Positions 26,323 to 36,575 are shown, counted from the first letter of the stretch. The stretch is 64,000 bases of DNA from Fictibacillus nanhaiensis (GCA_016401345.1 JAEACG010000004.1:1-64000); one strand, 5' to 3'. Program-made: numbers and translations. The notes: generated from the letters alone by a model not told the origin.

Positions 26323-26340
26323 CATATACCAAACTAGACT

Positions 26341-26372
26341 ACACACCCCATGATCCTTCTGGGGTGTGTTTT
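26341..26372 (+). terminator. Terminator of hpf
   Basis: ACACACCCC pairs with GGGGTGTGT, followed by a T run. Confidence 0.85.
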
Positions 26373-26392
26373 ATGTTTTAGGAAGAAAGGTT

Positions 26393-26505
26393 GCCGATAT
26401 AATCTAGAACTCGTCGATATAATTGAAAACTCGCCGATATAAGTGGATTCTTGCCGATATATTCTAAATCTCGCCGATAAAAGGTAATTCTTGCTGATAT
26501 TTTCT
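26393..26505. repeat. 20-bp periodic array, GCCGATAT core, six units
   Basis: Cores start at 26393, 26413, 26433, 26453, 26473 and 26493, exactly 20 bp apart. They read GCCGATAT, GTCGATAT, GCCGATAT, GCCGATAT, GCCGATAA and GCTGATAT. The 12-bp gaps vary in sequence. The array ends about 12 bp before the dinB-like ribosome binding site. Confidence 0.85.
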
Positions 26506-26525
26506 CAATAAAGGAGCCACTAACC

Positions 26526-27008
26526 ATGAAAAACGATATCCTTTTAAAACAACTCACAGCTTTTCGTCACAACACTTTGAGTGCTGTGGAAGGACTGACT
26601 GAGGAGGAAGCGGATTTTATTCCTGAGGGTTTCAACAACAACATTCGCTGGAACTTGGGGCATATTTTTTTGGATCAGTACGATTGGCTGTATCATAAAA
26701 TCCGTGAAGATAATCCGGCACCGATTCATTATCGAGAGTTATTCGGGTTTGGAACGAAACCAGAGAATTGGCTGCAGACGCCTCCAACGCTTCAAGAACT
26801 TCGTCACCGTTTGATGGAGCAGGTTCAAGTGATTCAGGAGCAATTTGGTCATCGACTTCACCAGGAACTAGATGAACCAACTGAACTTGGAATGAATACT
26901 TTTGCGGAAGTGCTGCCACGAACGTTTTATCATGAAGGTCTTCATTTAGGTACGATCCTTGCTATAAAAAAAGCGATTCACCTACAAAAACAAACACAAG
27001 CAAAATAA
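26526..27008 (+). CDS. DinB/YfiT family protein
   Basis: The 160-residue four-helix DinB-like protein has conserved metal-site histidines in NLGHIFLDQYDW and in YHEGLHLG. Members are metal-dependent transferases, often thiol-S-transferases with bacillithiol, but many have no assigned substrate. It is a single gene between the 20-bp array and a strong terminator. AAAGGAG precedes the ATG. Confidence 0.85.
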   Translation: MKNDILLKQLTAFRHNTLSAVEGLTEEEADFIPEGFNNNIRWNLGHIFLDQYDWLYHKIREDNPAPIHYRELFGFGTKPENWLQTPPTLQELRHRLMEQVQVIQEQFGHRLHQELDEPTELGMNTFAEVLPRTFYHEGLHLGTILAIKKAIHLQKQTQAK

Positions 27009-27039
27009 AAAAAGTGCAGACTCCACGTCTACACTTTTT
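27009..27039. terminator. Terminator of the DinB-like gene
   Basis: AAAAAGTGCAGAC pairs with GTCTACACTTTTT around TCCAC, so it can work in both directions. Confidence 0.85.
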
Positions 27040-27236
27040 CTGCTTTCCATACAGATACATCTCTCATTTTTTTGCTCGTTACTACTTCTATTATTGTAAA
27101 TGTAACGCAAATTCACGATGATCTTTCAAACTTTTTTCAGCTTTGAAATATTTTTCGTGTTTTTCTGCGTTTTGTTCAACTCTAATCTGTTTTAACAGCA
27201 GGATTTTGAAGTAGGTAAGGGGAACTAGTGAGTAAC

Positions 27237-27251
27237 AAGAAAACGCTTACA
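27237..27251. promoter_or_regulatory. cre site (CcpA operator) before the acyl-CoA ligase
   Basis: AAGAAAACGCTTACA matches 14 of 15 positions of the cre pattern WTGNAARCGNWWWCA (position 2 differs). It lies 40 bp before the start codon. Fatty-acid degradation genes of Bacillus are commonly under catabolite repression, so repression by CcpA is likely. Confidence 0.55.
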
Positions 27252-27290
27252 CTAATGACTATGTTTACTATTTAAGGAGGAGAAGTAGTT

Positions 27291-28919
27291 ATGATGATGA
27301 ATGTGCCTTTTCGAGTTACAAGTATGCTAGAACATGCGGAGCGGTATTTTGCTAAAAAAGAAGTAACGAGCCGCACGATGTCCGGGATCAGGAAGTTCAG
27401 TTACCGGGAGATTGGTGAGCGAACACGCAGGCTTTCGAGCGCGCTAAAACACCTTGGTGTTCAAAAAGGTGAGCGGGTTGGAACACTTGCATGGAACCAC
27501 CATCGTCATCTAGAAGCTTATTTCGCCATTCCTGGTGTTGAAGCTGTACTTCACACGATCAATATCCGACTTTCCCCTCAGCATATTGCATACATTATCA
27601 ATCACGCCGATGACCAGATTTTATTCGTAGATCAGGACATTCTACCTCTTGTTGAAGCTCTTAAAGACCATATTCCAAATGTAAAAGCGTATATATTGAT
27701 GACGGATGAAGACGAGCTGCCGCAATCGCCGCTTCAACCTCTCTATCATTATGAAAAACTATTAGAAACGGGTGATCCAGCTTACGAATTTCCACAGGAT
27801 ATCGATGAAAACGACCCTGTTGGCATGTGCTATACGTCAGCTACGACAGGAAACCCAAAAGGCGTAACGTACACGCACCGTTCGACCGTGCTTCACTCAA
27901 TGTCACTAGGACTTGCTGATGGCGGTTCTGTATCAGAAAGTGATGTTCTTATGCCAGTTGTGCCGATGTTCCACGTAAATGCTTGGGGACTTCCCTATGC
28001 GGCAACCTGGTTCGGTTCGAAGCAAGTGATGCCTGGACCGCGATTCACGCCACAGCTTTTAGCGGAACTGATTGAGATGGAAAAAGTAACCTTTGCTGCT
28101 GGTGTACCAACGATCTGGATGGGGCTCCTTCAAGAACTCGAACAGAATAGTTATGATACTTCTAGTCTTCGAGCGGTTATTTGCGGAGGATCTGCTGCAC
28201 CTAAAGGGATGATAAAAACGTTCGAAGAAAAACATAACATTCCGTTTATGCATGCTTATGGTATGACGGAAACGAGTCCACTTGTAATCGCAACGCGACT
28301 GAAAACGTATCAAGAGGGTCTGGACGAAGAAACGAAATTTGATTACAAAGCAAAACAAGGTTATGTCGTGCAAGGTGTTGAGATGAAAGTGATCGGTGCG
28401 AACGGAGAAGTGAAGTGGGACAGTCACGAGATGGGTGAGCTGTTGCTGCGTTCAAACTGGATCGCGGACGAATATTATAACGATGACCGGACGGAAGGGA
28501 CGTTCAACGATGGCTGGCTTCATACCGGGGATGTCGTTACGGTGGATGAAGAAGGATTCGTGAAGATCGTCGACCGGACGAAGGACCTCATCAAGAGCGG
28601 GGGTGAGTGGATATCGTCCGTTGATTTAGAGAATGCAATCATGGCGTTTCCAGATGTTTTCGAAGCGTCTGTTATCGCCGTCCCTCATCCAGAATGGCAG
28701 GAGCGACCACTCGCATGTGTCGTGTTGAAGCCTGAGGCAAAAGGAAAAGTGCCAAAAGAAGATATTGTAGAGTTTTTGAGGCCGCAGTTTGCGAAGTGGT
28801 GGATTCCAGACGATATCGTGTTCATGGATGAGATCCCGAAAACGTCGGTTGGTAAGTTCCTAAAGCGGACATTGCGCGATCAGTTGAAAGATCATTATAT
28901 GACGACTGCAAAATCGTAA
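27291..28919 (+). CDS. Fatty acid-CoA ligase, AMP-forming
   Basis: The 542-residue ANL-family ligase activates a carboxylic acid to its CoA thioester through an acyl-AMP. Motifs in order are the P-loop-like YTSATTGNPKGV, HAYGMTETSPL, WLHTGDV, VDRTKDLIKSGGEWIS and the C-terminal KTSVGKFLKR with the catalytic Lys. The RLSPQHIAYIINHADDQILF region places it with medium/long-chain ligases of the AlkK/FadD13 type. Chain length cannot be read. Start ATG 27291 follows AAGGAGGAG; the next two codons are also Met. Confidence 0.9.
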   Translation: MMMNVPFRVTSMLEHAERYFAKKEVTSRTMSGIRKFSYREIGERTRRLSSALKHLGVQKGERVGTLAWNHHRHLEAYFAIPGVEAVLHTINIRLSPQHIAYIINHADDQILFVDQDILPLVEALKDHIPNVKAYILMTDEDELPQSPLQPLYHYEKLLETGDPAYEFPQDIDENDPVGMCYTSATTGNPKGVTYTHRSTVLHSMSLGLADGGSVSESDVLMPVVPMFHVNAWGLPYAATWFGSKQVMPGPRFTPQLLAELIEMEKVTFAAGVPTIWMGLLQELEQNSYDTSSLRAVICGGSAAPKGMIKTFEEKHNIPFMHAYGMTETSPLVIATRLKTYQEGLDEETKFDYKAKQGYVVQGVEMKVIGANGEVKWDSHEMGELLLRSNWIADEYYNDDRTEGTFNDGWLHTGDVVTVDEEGFVKIVDRTKDLIKSGGEWISSVDLENAIMAFPDVFEASVIAVPHPEWQERPLACVVLKPEAKGKVPKEDIVEFLRPQFAKWWIPDDIVFMDEIPKTSVGKFLKRTLRDQLKDHYMTTAKS

Positions 28920-28931
28920 AAATGTTTGCAG

Positions 28932-28965
28932 AGAACTTCTCAAAAATTGAGAAGTTCTTTTTTAT
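28932..28965 (+). terminator. Terminator of the acyl-CoA ligase gene
   Basis: AGAACTTCTCAA pairs perfectly with TTGAGAAGTTCT, followed by six T residues. Confidence 0.9.
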
Positions 28966-29071
28966 GCGCAGAGGGAAGAGAATAATTCACTATAAATTTG
29001 TGAGCTATAGGAAAAAGTACGTATCTGATGGACACAAAGTCATTATGTCTCCCTCAAAAATACACCATGAA

Positions 29072-29176
29072 ATATATTCACGGATAACTGCTTTTTATTC
29101 ACGGTAATTTGCAATATATTCACGTATAACAGCAATAATTTCACGGATAAAATTATTTATCGAAAGTTCGACAAAG
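29072..29176. repeat. 21-bp periodic array, TTCACGG core, four units
   Basis: TTCACG cores start at 29077, 29098, 29119 and 29140, exactly 21 bp apart, and read TTCACGGATAA, TTCACGGTAAT, TTCACGTATAA and TTCACGGATAA. The tail AAGTTCGACAAA is shared with the array at 44337. The 366-bp gap between genes here holds only the terminator and this array. Confidence 0.85.
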
Positions 29177-29286
29177 CTCACTATCTATCTCCTGGATCCT
29201 TCAGTCGAATCAACACTCAAATGACTCGATTTAACAAACAAAAAAACACCACCCTCTGCAAACCACGAGAACAGTGCCCAATCTAC

Positions 29287-29910
29287 CTACTCTTCTATTT
29301 CTTTCTCAATCCATTTACCCGTTTCCGTCACGTCCCAATAATCACTTGCTTTGTAGTTGTTCAACGACATATCAAGATCATGAAAGATGCGGTGAACACC
29401 TTTTAACGGCTCTACACTCTCAGAAGTCATACTTTTCTCAATCTTGCTAAGCGCATTCTCGATGTCTGCCTTTAATGGACCCGCTACATAAGGCAGAATC
29501 TTATTTCGTATATCAATCTCTATTTCTTTTAATACCGGTGTATGTGTGTCTATGTTATATTTCGACCATTTATCATAGCCGAGCTCACCGTTCCAAAATT
29601 CGTGAATCACATTGATTCGTCTTTGGATCTCGGTCTTTGGAACTTCCATGGTTGGCTTGAAAAGAGCAGTGCCGCTCGATTTTTCAGCCTCCGTTAATTC
29701 CTCATCAGACGGTGCATCTACACTCGCTGCAGAATTTGGTCCGAACAGTGAATAATATCCCCAAGTGCCAAGGCCTCCGATGATGAAGAAGCTGAGAACG
29801 AGGGTGAGAATGATCGTTTTGCTTTTTTCACTTCGCTGTTTCTTTTGCTGCAGCTGCGCTTTTTGTACTTGCCCAGCGTTATGTGTCCTGTCTAGATCTG
29901 TGTTTTCCAT
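29287..29910 (-). CDS. Membrane-anchored extracytoplasmic protein, function unknown
   Basis: The 207-residue protein has a Gln/Lys-rich cytoplasmic N-terminus, one membrane helix (~32-54) and a helical outer domain with IQRRINVIHEFWNGELGYDKWSKYN split over the middle. I recall related Bacillaceae proteins filed as a domain of unknown function (possibly DUF6241), but I cannot confirm it. The start ATG is preceded by GGGGGAGG. It is transcribed toward the acyl-CoA ligase gene and away from secA. Confidence 0.7.
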   Translation of the reverse strand: MENTDLDRTHNAGQVQKAQLQQKKQRSEKSKTIILTLVLSFFIIGGLGTWGYYSLFGPNSAASVDAPSDEELTEAEKSSGTALFKPTMEVPKTEIQRRINVIHEFWNGELGYDKWSKYNIDTHTPVLKEIEIDIRNKILPYVAGPLKADIENALSKIEKSMTSESVEPLKGVHRIFHDLDMSLNNYKASDYWDVTETGKWIEKEIEE

Positions 29911-30122
29911 TCAGAACCTCCCCCATCTATCTTTATATTATTTTACCAAAATTTAGGTCTGCAGTCTCTATGAAAGTATCAAATTTTTCACATATATAGG
30001 AAGTTTCTTTACGATGAATGCTACAATTCCGATGAAAAGATTTGGGATTTCTTGTGGCTCGTTTCACAAACTGGTAGAATAGAAGTGGTATATAATTTTC
30101 GAGAACAGGGAGCGTTATTCGG

Positions 30123-32642
30123 ATGATTAGCATTTTGAAAAAGATTTTTCCAAGTTCCAATGACCGAACGTTGAATAGATACGAAAGAGTTGCGGAAAAA
30201 GTGGAAACGTTAGCTGAAGAGTTTAAGGCTTTAAATGATGAAGCTTTGGCGAACAAAACGGCTGAGTTCAAGAGCCGTATCGAAAAAGGGGAATCTCTGG
30301 ATGACCTTCTCCCTGAAGCGTTTGCGACTGTGCGTGAAGCATCAGCTCGTGTATTGAACATGCGTCACTATCCTGTACAGATTATGGGTGCGGTTGCGCT
30401 TCATGAAGGTAACATTGCAGAAATGAAAACCGGTGAAGGTAAAACACTAGTTGCGACAATGCCTATTTATTTGAATGCACTAGATGGAAAAGGTACTCAC
30501 GTTGTTACAGTCAATGAATATTTGGCTCGTCGTGACTCTGAGATCATGGCACCACTATACAATTTCTTAGGTTTAAGTGTTGGATTGAACGTATCTGACC
30601 TTTCGAAAGAAGAGAAGCGTGATGCATACGCAGCTGACATCACTTACGGTACGAACAATGAGTTCGGCTTCGATTATCTGCGTGACAACATGGTGGTTTA
30701 TAAAGAACAGATGGTTCAGCGCCGTAACTATGCGATCGTCGATGAGGTTGACTCGATTTTAATTGACGAAGCGCGTACACCGTTGATCATTTCAGGTTCT
30801 GCTCAAAAATCAACACAACTTTATCAGATGGCGAACATGTTCGTGCGTCAGCTGAAAAAAGAAACAGATTATACAGTAGATGAAAAGACGAAGAACGTTC
30901 AGCTTTCTGAAGAAGGTATCAACCGAGCGGAGCAGATGTTCTCGATCGATAACTTATATGATTATCAGCACGTAACATTGAATCACCATATTAACCAAGC
31001 GTTAAAAGCGAACATCATCATGCAGCGTGATGTGGATTATGTCGTTCAAGACGGCGAGATCGTTATTGTTGACCCATTTACGGGACGTCTGATGGCTGGT
31101 CGTCGTTACAGCGATGGTCTTCACCAAGCGATCGAAGCGAAGGAAGGTTTGGAGATTCAGCGTGAGAGCATGACACTCGCGACGATTACGTTCCAGAACT
31201 ACTTCCGTATGTACAATAAGCTTGCTGGTATGACCGGTACAGCGAAAACGGAAGAAGAGGAATTCCGCAACATCTACAACATGGATGTTATCTGTATTCC
31301 GACGAACCGTCCGATCGCGCGTGATGACAGAGCAGATCTTATTTATAAAACGATGCAAGGCAAGTTCAAAGCGATTGCGGCTGAAATCGAAGAGCGTCAT
31401 AAAACAGGACAGCCGATCCTTGTTGGTACGGTTGCTGTTGAAACATCTGAACTACTTTCACAGCTTTTAACGAAGCGTAAGATCAAGCATAATGTGTTGA
31501 ACGCGAAAAACCATGAGCGTGAAGCGGAGATCATCGAAAATGCCGGTCAGCTTGGTATGGTAACGATCGCAACGAACATGGCCGGTCGTGGTACGGATAT
31601 CAAGCTTGGTGAAGGAGTTCTTGATGTTGGCGGACTGCACATCCTTGGTACAGAGCGTCACGAATCACGCCGTATCGATAATCAGTTGCGTGGTCGTGCG
31701 GGTCGTCAAGGAGATCCAGGTTCGTCCCGTTTCTACATCTCGATGGAAGATGAATTGATGCGTCGATTCGGTTCTGACAACTTGATGACGATGATGGAGC
31801 GTCTTGGCATGGATGAAGAGACGCCGATCGAGTCTAAAATGGTTACGAAAGCTGTTGAATCTGCACAAAAACGTGTAGAGGGATCAAACTTTGATGCTCG
31901 TAAACAGCTTCTACAATATGACGATGTAATGCGTCAACAGCGTGAGATCATCTATGCACAGCGTCAAGAAGTTCTAGATGCGGAGAACTTAAGTGATATC
32001 GTTCTTCGCATGATCGATTCTACACTTGAGCGAATCGTTACGGTTCATACACCAGAAGCGGAAGTTCAAGAAGAGTGGAACACGAAAGAAATCGCGGATT
32101 ATGTAAATGCGGTTATGTTCACAGAGCCGACGTTCACAGAAAAAGATCTATTCGGTCTAGACCGTGAAGAAATCATAGAGAAGATTCAAGCGAAAGTACA
32201 CGCGGCGTTTGCTGAAAAAGAAACACAGCTTCCTGCTGAACAGATTGCTGAGTTCGAAAAAGCAGTAATCCTACGTTCTGTTGATAGCAAATGGATGGAT
32301 CATATCGACCAGATGGAACAGCTTCGTCAAGGTATCCATCTTCGTGCTTACGGTCAGAACGATCCGTTGCGTGAATACCAGTTTGAAGGCTTCGAGATGT
32401 TTGAAGCGATGGTTGCGGCGATCGAGGAAGAAGTTACAACTTATATCTTAAAATCGCAGATCGAGCAAAACATGCAGCGTGAACAAGTGGCTGAAGGTAA
32501 AGCCGTTGTCCCGAGCGATAAAGAAGATACATCGAAAAAGAAGAAACCGGTTCGTAAAGCACAAGACATCAAGCGTAATGATCCTTGTCCATGCGGAAGC
32601 GGAAAGAAATACAAGCAATGTCACGGAGCTGAACAAGAATAG
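30123..32642 (+). CDS. secA: Preprotein translocase ATPase SecA
   Basis: The 839-residue SecA motor pushes unfolded preproteins through SecYEG. Walker A MKTGEGKT lies near residue 102, the [13 protein letters not shown] box near 210, and the second RecA fold contains [13 protein letters not shown]. The C-terminus ends in the zinc-binding [13 protein letters not shown] motif that contacts lipids and SecB-like partners. Length is normal for Bacillus SecA. ATG 30123 follows GGGAGCG. prfB follows as in other Bacilli. Confidence 0.98.
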   Translation: MISILKKIFPSSNDRTLNRYERVAEKVETLAEEFKALNDEALANKTAEFKSRIEKGESLDDLLPEAFATVREASARVLNMRHYPVQIMGAVALHEGNIAEMKTGEGKTLVATMPIYLNALDGKGTHVVTVNEYLARRDSEIMAPLYNFLGLSVGLNVSDLSKEEKRDAYAADITYGTNNEFGFDYLRDNMVVYKEQMVQRRNYAIVDEVDSILIDEARTPLIISGSAQKSTQLYQMANMFVRQLKKETDYTVDEKTKNVQLSEEGINRAEQMFSIDNLYDYQHVTLNHHINQALKANIIMQRDVDYVVQDGEIVIVDPFTGRLMAGRRYSDGLHQAIEAKEGLEIQRESMTLATITFQNYFRMYNKLAGMTGTAKTEEEEFRNIYNMDVICIPTNRPIARDDRADLIYKTMQGKFKAIAAEIEERHKTGQPILVGTVAVETSELLSQLLTKRKIKHNVLNAKNHEREAEIIENAGQLGMVTIATNMAGRGTDIKLGEGVLDVGGLHILGTERHESRRIDNQLRGRAGRQGDPGSSRFYISMEDELMRRFGSDNLMTMMERLGMDEETPIESKMVTKAVESAQKRVEGSNFDARKQLLQYDDVMRQQREIIYAQRQEVLDAENLSDIVLRMIDSTLERIVTVHTPEAEVQEEWNTKEIADYVNAVMFTEPTFTEKDLFGLDREEIIEKIQAKVHAAFAEKETQLPAEQIAEFEKAVILRSVDSKWMDHIDQMEQLRQGIHLRAYGQNDPLREYQFEGFEMFEAMVAAIEEEVTTYILKSQIEQNMQREQVAEGKAVVPSDKEDTSKKKKPVRKAQDIKRNDPCPCGSGKKYKQCHGAEQE

Positions 32643-32772
32643 AAAGTTGCGTGAGTGAAGAGAGTCTTTTAATAGGCTCTCTTTGCGCTTGTAATCAGAT
32701 GTGAAAAAGGATTATTTTGAACAGCGTTCGCATATTTTAAAGATGGAACAACTATAAGATGAGGTGCAAACT

Positions 32773-33871
32773 ATGGATTTAGTAGAAGTAAAACAGGAAT
32801 TAAACGTGATTGAAAAACGTATCAACGACTTTAGGGGGTCTCTTTGACCTCGATACAAAGAAAGCGCGTATCGCAGAACTAGATGAAGAGATGAGTGCAC
32901 CAACGTTTTGGGATGATCAGAACGCAGCACAAGTCGTGATTAATGAAGCGAACGGATTAAAAGAACAAGTGAACGAGTTTGAAGAACTTGCTTCTGCTTA
33001 TGAAGATCTAGAGATCGCGCACGAGCTTGTAAAGGAAGAAGCGGATGAAGATCTTCAGAAAGAACTTGTAAAAGATTTAAAAACCTTAATCACGAAGCTG
33101 AATGATTTTGAGCTTCAGCTTTTATTGAACGAACCGTATGATAAAAACAACGCGATCTTAGAACTTCACCCAGGTGCGGGTGGTACAGAGTCTCAAGACT
33201 GGGCGTCGATGCTGCTTCGTATGTACACGCGTTATGCGGAGCGCCAAGGCTATAAAGTAGAAACGCTTGATTATTTACCTGGTGATGAAGCTGGAGTTAA
33301 ATCCGTAACACTTAGCATTAAAGGACATAATGCTTATGGCTATTTGAAGGCTGAAAAAGGGGTTCACCGCCTTGTTCGTATTTCACCGTTTGATTCTTCA
33401 GGCCGCCGTCACACGTCATTCGTTTCGTGTGAAGTGATGCCCGAGATCACAGATGATACTGAGATCGAGATTCGTACAGAAGATCTTAAGATTGATACGT
33501 ACCGTGCGTCTGGAGCAGGTGGTCAGCACGTTAACACGACTGACTCTGCTGTTCGTATGACACATATCCCAACGAACACGGTCGTTTCGTGTCAAACGGA
33601 GCGTTCACAGATCAAGAACCGTGAGCGTGCGATGAAGATGATGATGGCGAAATTGGTGCAGCGTCGTTTGGAAGAGCAGCAGGCGCAGTTGAATGAAATT
33701 CGTGGTGAGCAGAAGGAGATCGGGTGGGGAAGTCAGATTCGCTCTTATGTTTTCCATCCGTATAGTCTTGTGAAGGATCACCGGACGAATACAGAGGTTG
33801 GTAATGTGCAGTCTGTTATGGATGGCGAGATCACGCCGTTTATTGATTCTTATTTGCGGTCTAAGTTGTAA
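32773..33871 (+). CDS. prfB: Peptide chain release factor 2, programmed +1 frameshift
   Basis: RF2 releases peptides at UGA and UAA. The gene starts at ATG 32773 (GAGGTG upstream) and reads 24 codons to CTT at 32842-32844. An in-frame TGA follows at 32845-32847. The ribosome must skip T 32845 and continue GAC from 32846, so the coding path is 32773-32844 joined to 32846-33871, 365 residues. The internal Shine-Dalgarno AGGGGG lies at 32833-32838, 3 nt before CTT. The GGQ motif is present as [15 protein letters not shown], and the SPF stop-recognition tripeptide occurs as [11 protein letters not shown]. Confidence 0.97.
32833..32848 (+). promoter_or_regulatory. prfB autoregulatory frameshift site
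   Basis: AGGGGG-TCT-CTT-TGA-C is the recoding site. The usual form has TAT in place of TCT. Low RF2 slows release at TGA, which allows slippage into +1 and production of RF2, giving feedback control. Confidence 0.95.
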
Positions 33872-33911
33872 AAAAACCTCATTTTGTTTTTGCTTCGAGG
33901 TATTTGAGAGA

Positions 33912-34044
33912 GTTTGATCTGCGCTTCAGGTGCTTCGCTTTCCGCGGGGCAGGCGGTGAGCCACTTGCCGCTTCGCGCCTTTAAGTGTCTCACCTGACCG
34001 CTAGTCCTAGCCGAGAGTCTGCGCACCTTCCGCTCCAATCAACT
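33912..34044 (+). repeat. Hairpin repeat element, copy B
   Basis: This is the second copy of the ~125-bp element, 40 bp after prfB and in the same orientation. It contains CAGGTGCTTCGC, CGGGGCAGGCGGTGAG, AAGTGTCTCACC and GCTCCAATCAACTT. The stem base GGTGC/GCACC differs from GGTGT/ACACC in copy A while pairing is kept. Confidence 0.85.
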
Positions 34045-34151
34045 TTTCGAGGGTGTTAAAAACCAAAAACTTTCTAGTACTTAGAGATTGCAAGTAAGCT
34101 TCCATTACAAACCATGAAACACAAACAACAAAAATGAACCGAAACAAAAAC

Positions 34152-34187
34152 AAAACTTCCGGGCTAATTGCTTCCGGAAGTTTTTTT
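34152..34187. terminator. Bidirectional hairpin terminator
   Basis: AAACTTCCGG pairs with CCGGAAGTTT, with T tracts on both strands. It ends the minus-strand 50-residue gene and any read-through from prfB. Confidence 0.8.
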
Positions 34188-34338
34188 ATCGTATGTGTGT
34201 GAGATCTCCCTCTTGTACGAGTTCGATCTTTCTATGTTGTCCGTCTGTTACAATCTCAACGTTTCCATTGTCATAAATCCAAACGACTTGATACTCCTGG
34301 CCGTTATAAATGACGAAACTCCCCACTTCTATCTGCAT
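34186..34338 (-). CDS. Small conserved-looking protein, 50 residues
   Basis: The frame encodes 50 residues beginning MQIEVGSFVIYNGQEYQVVW and ending THIR. It has the beta-rich look of a KOW/Tudor-like or barrel mini-domain (short strands joined by Gly/Asn turns). GGAGTG lies five bases before the ATG and a terminator follows, which supports a real gene. I do not recognise a named family. From 34339 to 34600 I see no further gene. Confidence 0.65.
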   Translation of the reverse strand: MQIEVGSFVIYNGQEYQVVWIYDNGNVEIVTDGQHRKIELVQEGDLTHIR

Positions 34339-34604
34339 GGCTTCACTCCTAATAAAGCTCTCTAGTTAATTATACCTATCTAAGATGGAATGTATATTGG
34401 GAAAAAACATGGACATCTGTCTTCTTTAGTATAAAGGAAATTGCCCTATTTTCCCAACTTATATTTTCTATAGCAGAAATCTTCACCTGTTAAAAGGTTT
34501 GATGAGGTAATTATCAATTCCTTTTGACTCTATCGTTAGCCATGTTCATTTTATGTCGGCAAACATCGTAACTTTATAAAAAACAAAAAATTCTTAAACG
34601 TTTG

Positions 34605-34632
34605 TTTAAATCCTCTACATAGTGGCTTAACA
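34605..34632 (+). promoter_or_regulatory. Possible PhoP box of the PhoX-like gene
   Basis: TTTAAA (34605), TCTACA (34614) and TTAACA (34627) resemble the TT(A/C/T)ACA repeats bound by PhoP. Spacing is irregular (9 and 13 bp, with about 11 expected). It lies 58 bp upstream of a phosphatase-type gene, so phosphate control is plausible but weakly supported. Confidence 0.3.
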
Positions 34633-34689
34633 TTTCGACCGTATTCTTATAGATGCAACATCAATTTTATAGGTCTAGGGGGAAATGAC

Positions 34690-36321
34690 ATGGAAAAGAA
34701 GCCATTGGATAGAAGAACCTTTTTAACATATTTGGGTACAGGCGCAACGGCACTTGCTGCAGCTACGACAGGATTAGGCGCTTTATCAGACACAGCTAAC
34801 GCTCAATCAGACAGCTTGATGCGCATGAAACCTCGTAAAAAAGGGTTTAAGTTTCACCCGATCGCACCAACGGACAAAGATGATCTTGTTTTGCCAAAAG
34901 GATATAAATATGAAGTGATTGCATCTTATGGTGATGTGATTAATAAAAATGGTGACACGTTTGGATTCAATAATGATTTTACGATGTACTTTCCGATCGA
35001 CAAATCAAGTGAACATGGCTTGCTTTGGGTGAACCATGAATACACGAACCCATTATATGTGGAAGGTGAAAAAGTAAACGATAAATATACTTCTGCTCAG
35101 ATTGAAAAGATGCTCTACAATCAAGGCGGTTCTATTATTGAAGTGAAAGTGAAGAACGGCAAATGGGTAATGGATAAAAATTCGATATACGCTCGACGAG
35201 TAACAGGACTCACACCATTCGCACTGACTGGACCAGCGAAAGGAACGGCAGCTGTAAATGGTGCAACAAAGGCACAAGGAACGTTTGCGAACTGTTCTGG
35301 CGGACGTACACCATGGAACACGGTTTTATCTTGTGAAGAAAACTTTGAAGATACATCAAAAGCGGCTAATCTGGATCAAACCCATTATGGCTGGGTGATT
35401 GAAGTCGATCCTTTTAATCCGAACTTCAAAGTTAGAAAGCACACAGCTCTTGGACGCTTTAACCATGAAAATGCTAGCGTTGGAATTTCGAACGATGGAC
35501 GAGTCGTTGTTTATATGGGAGATGACAAAAAGGATGCATGTGTGTACAAGTTTGTGAGTAAAGGCAAATATGCCGCTGCAAAAGGGAAAGACAACAGCAA
35601 ACTTTTAGAAGAAGGAACACTTTATGCAGCAGATCTTGCAAACGGAAAATGGCTTCCATTAACGATTGAAGCTGTTCGTGAAAAAGCAGCTGGCAAAGCG
35701 GACCTTTTAGAAAAGTTCCAAACACAAGGTGATGTAGTGGTTAACGCACATGATGCGGCCATCCTTCTAGGCGCGACACCGACAGATCGCCCGGAAGATG
35801 TGGAGATTTCACCACTGGATGGGACAGTATTCATCGCACACACGAACAACGACAAGCACGGTAACATTCATGGCCATATCACACGCTTTTTTGAAAAAGA
35901 CGAAGATCATGGTGCAGAAAGCTTTGAGTTTGAGATCTTTGCAGCAGGCGGTCGTCAAAGTGGATTCAGTGCGCCTGACAACCTAACGTTCGATTCAAAT
36001 GCAAACCTATGGACGGTGACAGATATTTCATCAAGTAAGCTGAATTCTGGTGCGTGGACAAGCTTTGGTAACAACGGCATGTTCATGATTCCTACGATCG
36101 GTCGTGAAAAAGGAGAGGCGTTCCAGTTTGCATCTGCTCCAAAAGAAGCAGAGTTAACAGGACCATCTTTTACACCGAACGAAAAAACGTTGTTCTTAAG
36201 TATTCAGCACCCTGGTGAGGAAACGGAAGATAAAGCTAATCCTACCAGCACGTGGCCGCAAGTACGAGGTGGCAACACACCGCGTCCATCTGTTGTAGCC
36301 ATTACTGGTTTCAGATTCTAA
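34690..36321 (+). CDS. PhoX-like (DUF839) Tat-exported phosphatase
   Basis: The 543-residue exported protein has a twin-arginine signal (DRRTFLTYLGTGATAL, cleavage likely after ANA near residue 38). The mature part carries PhoX/DUF839 hallmarks: WVNHEYTNP, NCSGGRTPWNTVLSCEENF, LGRFNHENASV, YMGDD and FAPDNLTF-like SAPDNLTFDSN. PhoX enzymes are calcium- and iron-dependent alkaline phosphatases folded before Tat export. tatA and tatC follow directly, so it is probably the main cargo of this Tat pair, as PhoD is for TatAd-TatCd in B. subtilis. Activity is inferred from family. Confidence 0.88.
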   Translation: MEKKPLDRRTFLTYLGTGATALAAATTGLGALSDTANAQSDSLMRMKPRKKGFKFHPIAPTDKDDLVLPKGYKYEVIASYGDVINKNGDTFGFNNDFTMYFPIDKSSEHGLLWVNHEYTNPLYVEGEKVNDKYTSAQIEKMLYNQGGSIIEVKVKNGKWVMDKNSIYARRVTGLTPFALTGPAKGTAAVNGATKAQGTFANCSGGRTPWNTVLSCEENFEDTSKAANLDQTHYGWVIEVDPFNPNFKVRKHTALGRFNHENASVGISNDGRVVVYMGDDKKDACVYKFVSKGKYAAAKGKDNSKLLEEGTLYAADLANGKWLPLTIEAVREKAAGKADLLEKFQTQGDVVVNAHDAAILLGATPTDRPEDVEISPLDGTVFIAHTNNDKHGNIHGHITRFFEKDEDHGAESFEFEIFAAGGRQSGFSAPDNLTFDSNANLWTVTDISSSKLNSGAWTSFGNNGMFMIPTIGREKGEAFQFASAPKEAELTGPSFTPNEKTLFLSIQHPGEETEDKANPTSTWPQVRGGNTPRPSVVAITGFRF

Positions 36322-36377
36322 TATTTCGCAGCACGTCATATAACAATTGATCACCAAAATTTGAGGAGGCGATCTAC

Positions 36378-36563
36378 ATGGGTTTCACAAACATCGGAGT
36401 ACCAGGATTGATCTTGATCTTAATCATTGCTCTTATCATTTTCGGACCTTCTAAGCTGCCAGAGATCGGACGAGCATTCGGAAGCACGCTTCGCGAATTC
36501 AAGCACTCAGCAAAAGACCTCATGTCTTCGGATGAAAAAGAAGAAAAGCCGCAGTCAAAATAA
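36378..36563 (+). CDS. tatA: Sec-independent translocase subunit TatA
   Basis: The 61-residue protein has the single TatA membrane helix ([17 protein letters not shown]), the [14 protein letters not shown] hinge and a charged amphipathic helix and tail. It oligomerises to form the Tat passage. The ribosome binding site GAGGAGG precedes the ATG. A terminator and a short periodic repeat separate it from tatC. Confidence 0.95.
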   Translation: MGFTNIGVPGLILILIIALIIFGPSKLPEIGRAFGSTLREFKHSAKDLMSSDEKEEKPQSK

Positions 36564-36575
36564 AGAAAAGTGTAA

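Noticed and set aside
26393-26505. CRISPR array
   Set aside because: The conserved part is only 8 bp and the period is 20 bp; CRISPR repeats are 24-40 bp with similar-length spacers, and no cas gene is near.
26393-26505. Stack of sigma-D promoters, because cores equal GCCGATAT
   Set aside because: There are no TAAA boxes 15 bp upstream of the cores and the downstream gene is not a motility gene; the match to the -10 is likely coincidental.
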